This document shows, one piece after another, positions 1-4,802 of a stretch of 7,627 nt of DNA (positions within the stretch are counted from its first letter, which is position 1; each line of letters opens with the position of its first letter). A program made the translations under genes and the position numbers. Under the pieces are notes generated by a model that was not told the DNA's origin, did no database searches, and worked only from the letters and a program-made list of their open reading frames with translations. The DNA is taken from assembly GCA_016839995.1 (NCBI GenBank), contig JAEOTD010000025.1, positions 1 through 7,627 of the forward strand. Reading direction: 5' to 3'. This stretch comes from Candidatus Hermodarchaeota archaeon (GTDB lineage: Archaea > Asgardarchaeota > Hermodarchaeia > Hermodarchaeales > Hermodarchaeaceae).

Positions 1-167
1 ACTAAACTGTGAATGGCGGTTCGGATACGCCAGTCTGTGATTTGCCAGGCAATCGCCAGTTCTCCCATGGCTCCACGAAGTGACTGGGCTTGATCTTCCC
101 ATAGGGCAAGTACTTCCGCGGCCACCTCTTCGCGACTGATTTCCACTTTGTTTGCGTTGTTGGGCAC
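1..167 (-). CDS. Unrecognised protein, N-terminal 55 residues only (gene runs off the window)
   Basis: The reverse strand is open from 233 down to the window edge, and the only usual start codon before the protein-like part is GTG at 167-165. The protein begins MPNNANKVEISREEV and continues with an acidic, helix-forming stretch containing LWEDQAQSLRGAMGELAIAW, so it looks soluble and alpha-helical with no signal peptide or membrane segment. I do not recognise the family from this fragment. A GAGGA-like purine stretch lies about 10 nt before the GTG and a good TATA-like element lies about 40 nt upstream, which supports this start. The gene is divergent from the Nif3-like gene. The coding call rests on the open frame, start signals and plausible composition, so it is moderately secure; the function is unknown. 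Confidence 0.6.
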   Translation of the reverse strand, partial: MPNNANKVEISREEVAAEVLALWEDQAQSLRGAMGELAIAWQITDWRIRTAIHSL

Positions 168-204
168 TTTCCTGCTGCTCCTCGCGATGCCTAGCGCAGG
201 TGGA

Positions 205-212
205 TTATAAAG
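205..212 (-). promoter_or_regulatory. TATA-like element for the leftward partial gene
   Basis: The minus strand reads CTTTATAA followed by TCC, a good archaeal TATA-box match about 40 nt upstream of the GTG start at 167. With the usual spacing of roughly 25-30 nt from TATA box to transcription start, the transcript would begin near 180 and have a leader of about 10-15 nt. The core TTATAA is palindromic, so it could also serve rightward transcription, although a second candidate for that direction lies at 248-255. Confidence 0.45.
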
Positions 213-247
213 CCTTTCAAATTTATCGTGCTGTCACCCCACAAAAG

Positions 248-255
248 AATAAAAG
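248..255 (+). promoter_or_regulatory. TATA-like element AATAAAAG for the Nif3-like/actin transcript
   Basis: AATAAAAG lies 46 nt before the ATG at 302. Standard archaeal spacing would put the transcription start near 278-282, giving a leader of about 20 nt that contains the AGGGTG ribosome-binding site at 289-294. The surrounding 12-mer GAATAAAAGTCT (247-258) occurs again, on the opposite strand, at 4778-4767 in front of the third coiled-coil gene. That recurrence supports a shared promoter type. Confidence 0.4.
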
Positions 256-301
256 TCTAGATAGCTATCGTGGGTACTGTTATCCTGCAGGGTGTGTTCT
301 T

Positions 302-1117
302 ATGACTTCATTAAGGGAGGTTATTTCCAATCTACGAAAACTGGCACCAAAAATGTATGTGCCGAAGGGAGATGTTGACGGAGTAATTCTCGGAGTGGGT
401 GATGAATCGAAACAGCATCGTGTTCGTGTTTCTGCAGTTGATGTCTGTGTGGATATCACACTTCCTGTAATAATCAAAGCGAACGAACACAAAGCCAGTG
501 TCCTTGTTGCTCATCGGTCTCCATTTCCACAATTCACATCGAACTTAACCGGGTTGCCACAGCTTCTCCTCCAACACCTACTCAAGCGGAACATCACCGT
601 CTATATTGTCCATCATAACTGGGCTATGGTAGATGGAGGCATGAATGATGTTCTGGCTCATACTTTGGGTTTCAAAGTTAATGACGTATTCAAGGTTCCA
701 CTCCACGGAGATGTGCATCCCCTTGGTCGTGGATGTGAGGTTCCAAAAGAAACAAACCTGAAGATGTTCATCCAATACATCTCAAAACGCTTGAAAGTGC
801 CAAAAATCGATTATGTGGGAAATCCTGATGATGAAGTGGAACGTCTCGTGATGGTAAGTGGAAAGGGAATCACCCCCGAGTGGCTCCATCATGCCTGGGA
901 ACAAGGCTACGACACATACCTCACCGGCCACTTAACTCATGAACTGGCAATTCAAGCGAGTCAACTGAAAATCAAACTGGTCGCACTTCCTCAAACAACC
1001 ACTGAAATCCCTGGAATGAGCCGGTTAACCCAGGTCCTTCGCGTTGAACTACCTAAGGTTACATTTAACTTCATTGAGCCAACATTACCTTACTCCACAC
1101 TCCTTACTCAGCCCTAA
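302..1117 (+). CDS. Nif3/YbgI-family (DUF34) protein with degenerate metal site
   Basis: This is a 271-residue Nif3-family protein. Members form a toroidal hexamer with a dinuclear metal centre, and their biochemical role is poorly settled. The family opening is present (LRKLAPKMYV, then GVILGVGD near residue 28). So are a core strand ending VLVAHRSPF (68-75), the GGMND signature (112-116), a LGRGCEV stretch (141-147), and a second half with YLTGH (206-210) and TTTEIPG (232-238). By alignment from memory with YbgI and YqfO, the paired His ligand is H71-R72, the Asp of the HTNLD motif is A108, and the late GH-x-x-TE His is Q231; E235 is retained. Three of the five usual metal ligands therefore appear lost, so classical metal chemistry is doubtful. 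The ATG at 302 is preferred because AGGGTG lies 7 nt upstream and homology begins there. The frame stays open back to 152, but that part is not Nif3-like and overlaps the divergent gene. The first actin-like gene starts 26 nt downstream, suggesting co-transcription. Confidence 0.82.
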   Translation: MTSLREVISNLRKLAPKMYVPKGDVDGVILGVGDESKQHRVRVSAVDVCVDITLPVIIKANEHKASVLVAHRSPFPQFTSNLTGLPQLLLQHLLKRNITVYIVHHNWAMVDGGMNDVLAHTLGFKVNDVFKVPLHGDVHPLGRGCEVPKETNLKMFIQYISKRLKVPKIDYVGNPDDEVERLVMVSGKGITPEWLHHAWEQGYDTYLTGHLTHELAIQASQLKIKLVALPQTTTEIPGMSRLTQVLRVELPKVTFNFIEPTLPYSTLLTQP

Positions 1118-1143
1118 TCGCGGTATGGAATTGAGAAAATCCT

Positions 1144-2166
1144 ATGCAGAATCCCCTAATCGTTGATTTAGGAACAGGCTTTCTCAAATATGGTTATCCT
1201 AAGCAATCCACACCCAAGATTATGCCTTCGAGTTTACCAAGTCACGGGGCACATAAGGGCGATTCGTATCTCGTTAATTTGGACGCAACGCGCATAGGAA
1301 AATTCTATCCCATGGAAAATGGAAATCTCCCTGACAGTGAAGTTTTGAAACCCCTAATCCTTGATGTCTTTGACCGAATGGCTATTGGTGGTTTTCAGCG
1401 TGTTGCCACTGAACTCCAACTCCTTGTATTCTCAACCGTTGATCAAAATCGAATCTATGATGTATGTGATGAACTACGAGAACTGCTTGGGTGCCGGAAA
1501 CTTCTCGCGGCCTATCAGCAAGTACTTACGCTACTATTTCTAGGTAAACACACCGGAACGGTAGTCGATATTGGTCATACCGTTTCAATGATAACGCCCA
1601 TCTACCAGGGGTTTTTACTCCGGGAACATGTTGTGGATACAGTTACTGGAAGTCTGTACGTCACAGCTGCTCTCCGACGTCTCTTTGAGGAAAAGGCCCA
1701 AACTTCTTCTAGCTATTCGGATTATGCAAAAATCGCCACTGATACAAAAGCAATCGAATACATCAAGCAGAATTATTGCCAGGTTCGACCGAATCCAAAG
1801 GATAAGAAAGTGCCACGTGAATGGCAGTATCGGCGTAAGGATCTGAATGTTTCGCTGGGTGATGTGCCCTGGAAGGCCCCCGAAGTGCTTTTCGACCCAA
1901 CCCTCATCGGCATCGGCGATGTTGGTCTAATCGATGCAGTGGTGGACTCTATTGAACAAACTGATATGACGATACGACGCGAACTGTCTAATGATATCGT
2001 CCTCACTGGAGGTGGATCACTCTTTCTCGGACTCCGTGAGCGATTTGAATATGAACTTAAACGACGTCTACCCCATCTTCCTGTTAATGTTTATGCCCTC
2101 GAAGATGCCCTGACGAATGCGTGGTCAGGTGCTGCAGCGTTGCACAGACCCCCTGAAAACCGATAA
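1144..2166 (+). CDS. Divergent actin-family protein, copy 1
   Basis: This is a 340-residue actin-fold ATPase-like protein. Motifs in order: phosphate 1 VDLGTGFLK (residues 7-15), YPMENG (55-60, actin YPIEHG), the YQQVL region with Q125 matching actin Q137, phosphate 2 VDIGHTVS (141-148), TPIYQGF (151-157), IKQNYC (207-212), PEVLFDPTLIG (246-256, actin PEALFQPSFLG), the adenosine motif IVLTGGGSLFLG (285-296) and AWSGAA (326-331, actin VWIGGS). The Asp, Lys and Gln ligands of nucleotide and cation are kept. Actin H161, which positions the attacking water, is M149; D157 and G158 are H145 and T146; E214 is Q209. The DNase-I-loop region is about 8 residues shorter than in actin. Only 13 residues follow the Trp matching actin W340, against 35 in actin. 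It lies 26 nt after the Nif3-like gene with no strong ribosome-binding site. It is clearly actin superfamily; the exact subfamily, its ability to polymerise and its role are unknown. Confidence 0.9.
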   Translation: MQNPLIVDLGTGFLKYGYPKQSTPKIMPSSLPSHGAHKGDSYLVNLDATRIGKFYPMENGNLPDSEVLKPLILDVFDRMAIGGFQRVATELQLLVFSTVDQNRIYDVCDELRELLGCRKLLAAYQQVLTLLFLGKHTGTVVDIGHTVSMITPIYQGFLLREHVVDTVTGSLYVTAALRRLFEEKAQTSSSYSDYAKIATDTKAIEYIKQNYCQVRPNPKDKKVPREWQYRRKDLNVSLGDVPWKAPEVLFDPTLIGIGDVGLIDAVVDSIEQTDMTIRRELSNDIVLTGGGSLFLGLRERFEYELKRRLPHLPVNVYALEDALTNAWSGAAALHRPPENR

Positions 2167-2281
2167 TTTACGGATGGCACCTCTAATCTTCAATATTTGA
2201 GTACAATTAATCCGCATACTTGTCAGTGACAGTACAACTCGAACAGAAACTATTTTCAAACATGTTTCCTTAACGTCATTT
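2167..2281 (+). promoter_or_regulatory. 115-nt gap between the actin-like genes, with two palindromes
   Basis: This gap contains TGTCAGTGACA at 2221-2231, a perfect inverted repeat around a central G, and AAACATGTTT at 2258-2267, a perfect 10-bp palindrome that ends 14 nt before the GTG start. The region is AT-rich but I see no convincing TATA box; AAACTATTTT (2247-2256) is the best weak candidate at leaderless distance. I see no Shine-Dalgarno sequence before the GTG and no terminator hairpin with a T-tract. A promoter or operator for copy 2 is plausible, because the gap is much longer than the others in this run of genes. Confidence 0.3.
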
Positions 2282-3301
2282 GTGAAAGATACCCAAGCCA
2301 ACCTCATCATTGACCTGGGTAGTGGCTACTTGAAATGTGGGTTTCCAGAACAACCGGAACCTGTAATCATACCTGCTGCTTTCAAACCCCCCAAACCAGA
2401 CAGTAGTACATCAGTCTTTGTTAACCTCGATCCTGGGAGATCTGCTTGGGTATTTCCTCTAGAAAACGGAATGCTCCCAAATGATTTGGATCTTGTCACT
2501 CGCCTTTGTTCTCTTGCTTTGGAACAATTTCCAACAATGAATCAGCAACACCAGAAACTCGAATTAACTTTGCTTTTATTTCCTTTATCTCCTTCTGATA
2601 AAGTTACAAATCTGTGCCAGACAGTTCAAGATGCTCTTAGCTGTCTGCATGTTGAGGCAGCAGTTCAGCAAGTCCTGTCTTGGGGGTATTGGGGACGGAA
2701 AACGGCATTGATTGTCGATATCGGTTATACAAGCACCTTTGTTACTCCGATTTATCGCGGTTTTCTGTTAGAAGAACAAATATTGCCATTAGTCACCGGC
2801 AGTTTCTTTGTCTCTGCTGAGATTCGCAAACTCCTCGTTCATTCAGCCGAGACCGCTAGTCCAGAACTGGCTCCCTATTATGAACGGTTGGCACAAACTG
2901 GGAAGGCAATCCGGGTCATCAAGCAATCACACTGCCAAGTCTTTCCCATGGCAGTAGATGATGTTTTTGAAGGTAACATCGATTTTTCATTTGAGAAGGT
3001 TGAACTCCCCCTCGGTCCTCTTCCATGGCAGGCACCTGAAGTGTTATTCCAGCCCACCATGCTGGGGGTAGGAGACAAAGGCTTAACAGAGGCTATTGTA
3101 GATGTATTAATGCGTGTGGACACCACCGTTCGCGCGGAATTAGCTTCAAATATTGTCCTCACTGGAGGAGGTTCTATGATTCCAGGTCTAGCCACCCGTA
3201 TTGAAACCGATCTCAAAACACAAATTCCTCACCTGACAGTCAAGGTTTATGACCTTGAAAATCCTCTTTACAGTAGTTGGCTAGGTGCCGCAAAAATGTG
3301 A
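2282..3301 (+). CDS. Divergent actin-family protein, copy 2
   Basis: This is a 339-residue paralogue of the preceding gene, starting at GTG. Motifs: phosphate 1 IDLGSGYLK (10-18; D11 and K18 fall at the same numbers as in actin), FPLENG (58-63), AAVQQVL (126-132; Q129 matches actin Q137), phosphate 2 VDIGYTST (145-152), TPIYRGF (155-161), IKQSHC (213-218), PEVLFQPTMLG (252-262), adenosine motif IVLTGGGSMIPG (291-302) and SWLGAA (332-337). It shares the key departures of copy 1: the actin H161 position is F153, D157 and G158 are Y149 and T150, and E214 is Q215. The protein ends 6 residues after the Trp matching actin W340, so the C-terminal helices of subdomain 1 are absent. The DNase-I-loop region is also short. 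No in-frame ATG or Shine-Dalgarno sequence precedes the GTG, so translation may be leaderless. The coiled-coil gene begins 21 nt downstream, implying co-transcription. Identification as actin-fold is secure; the role is inferred. Confidence 0.9.
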   Translation: MKDTQANLIIDLGSGYLKCGFPEQPEPVIIPAAFKPPKPDSSTSVFVNLDPGRSAWVFPLENGMLPNDLDLVTRLCSLALEQFPTMNQQHQKLELTLLLFPLSPSDKVTNLCQTVQDALSCLHVEAAVQQVLSWGYWGRKTALIVDIGYTSTFVTPIYRGFLLEEQILPLVTGSFFVSAEIRKLLVHSAETASPELAPYYERLAQTGKAIRVIKQSHCQVFPMAVDDVFEGNIDFSFEKVELPLGPLPWQAPEVLFQPTMLGVGDKGLTEAIVDVLMRVDTTVRAELASNIVLTGGGSMIPGLATRIETDLKTQIPHLTVKVYDLENPLYSSWLGAAKM

Positions 3302-3310
3302 TAACAGGAC

Positions 3311-3316
3311 AGGGAG
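3311..3316 (+). promoter_or_regulatory. Ribosome-binding site AGGGAG for the first coiled-coil gene
   Basis: AGGGAG lies 6 nt before the ATG at 3323, within the 21-nt gap after the second actin-like gene. It supports internal initiation on a polycistronic message. Confidence 0.6.
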
Positions 3317-3322
3317 AACACT

Positions 3323-3712
3323 ATGAGTGATGCAGCGCAAGTTAAAGAAGCGATAGAAAAAATCGAAAAAGGTCTTGATGATCTTAGTGAACAGCTCAAG
3401 GCCACTCAATCAGCAATGGAACAGCTTGGTCAAGATTTGTCTGCCCAGATGGATCAAACCGCAAAACAGGCTAATTCAGCGGCTCAAGAGATTCGTCGGG
3501 ATGTTACCACTTTCCGAGAACAACGACAGTTGGTTGAAACCCAACTAATTGCAGAGGTTGACCGGGCAAAGGAGCTTAGTAACCTCAAGGATATCGAAGA
3601 AGCGATTCGAGTGATTATCGAAATTGTCGATGAACTGACGAATCGAATCAATCTAGATGACGTCCTCAAGACGGTGAAGAATTTCGAGTCTTCCAAGAAA
3701 GGAGGCAAATGA
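3323..3712 (+). CDS. Small coiled-coil protein 1 (129 residues)
   Basis: This is an almost entirely alpha-helical, highly charged protein with no cysteine, tryptophan, signal peptide or membrane segment. Residues about 5-80 show heptad-like spacing of Ile/Leu/Met with many Gln, Glu and Lys, for example IEKIEKGLDDLSEQL near 11-25, so a long coiled coil is expected. A second helical unit (about 88-120, starting KDIEEAIRVIIEIVDEL) is more hydrophobic and may mediate dimerisation or bind a partner. The tail FESSKKGGK is basic. AGGGAG precedes the ATG at 6 nt, and the stop codon overlaps the next possible ATG in the string ATGA (3709-3712). I do not recognise the family. From its place directly behind the actin-like pair I infer a filament partner or scaffold, comparable in position, though not shown to be homologous, to the coiled-coil arcadins beside crenactin. 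Confidence 0.82.
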   Translation: MSDAAQVKEAIEKIEKGLDDLSEQLKATQSAMEQLGQDLSAQMDQTAKQANSAAQEIRRDVTTFREQRQLVETQLIAEVDRAKELSNLKDIEEAIRVIIEIVDELTNRINLDDVLKTVKNFESSKKGGK

Positions 3713-3726
3713 AAAGGTGCATTAAC

Positions 3727-4176
3727 ATGACTGGACAACCACCCACTCCCCCTACATCCCCACCACCCGAACAACCCGCTCCAGCTGGTGACGAATCTCT
3801 TATTCCGTTCGTTACACAGGCATTCAACAATCTCTTCACCCGATTATCCGGTCTCACCCAAGAGGTCTCAACCCTCAAGGAGACGATTAACCAAATAGAC
3901 CAACTCGTTAAAGCCCGGTTAGAAACTATCGAGCCCCAGTTCCAAGAGCTTCTTTCCAATCTTCGCGAACAAAGACGGAGTAGCGTAACTCATTATTCCC
4001 AACTAGCAGCAACCATTGCACAAGGATTCGAATCCTTGGGTGATCTCCGATCCTCTTCTGCTGATGCCCAGGCCTTAGAATTACTCTCCGAAACCCTACA
4101 AGCAGCCCAAGATGCATTATACTGTCTACGCATGGAGCGATTAATTCGACGCTACCTTGAAATCCAAAAGAAATAG
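3727..4176 (+). CDS. Proline-rich-headed coiled-coil protein 2 (149 residues)
   Basis: This protein opens with MTGQPPTPPTSPPPEQPAP, a proline-rich segment at residues 5-19. A predicted coiled coil (about 30-84; LSGLTQEVSTLKETINQIDQ) follows, then a second helical region rich in Ala, Gln and Leu (about 90-145) that ends basic. The start is uncertain. ATG 3727 has AGGTG (3715-3719) 7 nt upstream and puts the proline segment at the N-terminus. ATG 3709, in the same frame, overlaps the previous stop codon and has GGAGG only 3 nt upstream, adding MKRCIN. Translational coupling to the preceding gene is likely either way. Both small proteins carry REQR after the first coil (80-83 here, 65-68 in protein 1) and a similar order of helices, hinting at distant paralogy. 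No known family was recognised. A proline-rich tract next to actin-like genes suggests a profilin- or adaptor-type interaction, which is inference. Confidence 0.8.
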   Translation: MTGQPPTPPTSPPPEQPAPAGDESLIPFVTQAFNNLFTRLSGLTQEVSTLKETINQIDQLVKARLETIEPQFQELLSNLREQRRSSVTHYSQLAATIAQGFESLGDLRSSSADAQALELLSETLQAAQDALYCLRMERLIRRYLEIQKK

Positions 4177-4182
4177 TGTGAT

Positions 4183-4740
4183 CTACACCTTTCCAGGCTT
4201 CTTCTTCAGACCGTACTTTTCACGCATTTTCTCACGCCAAGGCGCCCCATCACCTGTAGTTTCAGCTACGGCATCAACCTCGGCTTTCGCGGCAGGAGTT
4301 GGTTCTGGTTTGGTTGGAGCTGGTTCAGCGGCTTTCGGTGTTTTTGGTGTCTTTGTTGCAACAGGTTTTGGCGCTGGGGCACTAGTCATTGTTCGTGGGG
4401 CAAATTCATGACCAGTTTCCAGTCGCGAAAGTACTTCTGTAATGGTGAACATCTGCATCCGTTTATCTAATTCGCTGATGGAACGCATCATCATACGATT
4501 GAGTTCCTGTGGCTCCGATTTACTGAGTTCTGTTAGCTTCTTACTTAGCGAATCAATTCGATTATTCAAGTTGGCAATATTGTCTTTTAGAACTCCAACA
4601 GCGTCCAATTGCCGACGAATACTCTCTAAATCCTTTGAGATATGTTGCTCGACTTCGCTGATACGGTTCAGTGTCTTTTCAAGGATTTCCGTCATTTGTC
4701 GGAAAACATCATCCATTTGGGCATCTTTAAAATCAGACAT
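4183..4740 (-). CDS. Coiled-coil protein 3 with Pro/Ala/Lys linker and basic C-terminal helix (185 residues)
   Basis: Three parts are visible. Residues about 8-108 form a long coiled coil (VFRQMTEILEKTLNRISEVE onward), including a Met-rich patch NRMMMRSISELDKRMQMF. Residues about 115-160 form a disordered linker of Ala, Pro, Lys and Thr repeats. Residues 166-185 form a compact basic end, APWREKMREKYGL followed by KKKPGKV. There is no cysteine, signal peptide or membrane segment. ATG 4740 is directly preceded by an in-frame GTG (4743) and then a TGA, so the start is fixed to one of these two. No Shine-Dalgarno sequence is visible, and a TATA-like element 29 nt upstream suggests a leaderless transcript. 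The gene converges on coiled-coil gene 2 with a 6-nt gap. No family was recognised. The architecture (oligomerising coil, flexible spacer, terminal binding helix) suits a tether between a filament and a membrane, nucleic acid or another protein. Confidence 0.82.
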   Translation of the reverse strand: MSDFKDAQMDDVFRQMTEILEKTLNRISEVEQHISKDLESIRRQLDAVGVLKDNIANLNNRIDSLSKKLTELSKSEPQELNRMMMRSISELDKRMQMFTITEVLSRLETGHEFAPRTMTSAPAPKPVATKTPKTPKAAEPAPTKPEPTPAAKAEVDAVAETTGDGAPWREKMREKYGLKKKPGKV

Positions 4741-4802
4741 CACTCGTCATAGATTTCTTCTAACAAAGACTTTTATTCCTTCCTATTTGCAGGGGGGTGG
4801 GT
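4741..4802. promoter_or_regulatory. Compact divergent promoter with near-leaderless starts on both sides
   Basis: The 62-nt space between the ATG at 4740 (minus) and the GTG at 4803 (plus) has one AT-rich element, CTTTTATT at 4770-4777 (AATAAAAG on the minus strand). It lies about 29 nt from the left start and 25 nt from the right start. At usual archaeal TATA-to-start spacing, both transcripts would begin at or just before their start codons. On the plus side a run of G (4792-4797) before the GTG could act as a crude ribosome-binding site. Both genes may use this one element in opposite directions. Confidence 0.4.

Noticed and set aside
152..301. N-terminal extension of the Nif3-like frame, adding 50 residues
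   Set aside because: The extra residues are unlike Nif3 proteins and overlap the start of the divergent gene. The homology and a good ribosome-binding site point to ATG 302.
1996..3170. Nearly identical DNA stretches at 1996-2015 and 3153-3172
   Set aside because: They encode the conserved adenosine motif of the two actin-like paralogues and are explained by shared ancestry rather than a separate repeat element.
2878..3216. 112-codon minus-strand open frame
   Set aside because: It lies opposite the conserved C-terminal half of the second actin-like gene and has no family resemblance or start signal.
3739..3783. Tandem DNA repeat in the proline-coding stretch
   Set aside because: The CCA/CCC/ACT-rich bases reflect proline and threonine codons and do not form a regular repeat unit.
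3484..3959. Minus-strand open frames of 96 and 97 codons across the two small coiled-coil genes
   Set aside because: They overlap each other and the better supported plus-strand genes, which have ribosome-binding sites and tight operon spacing.
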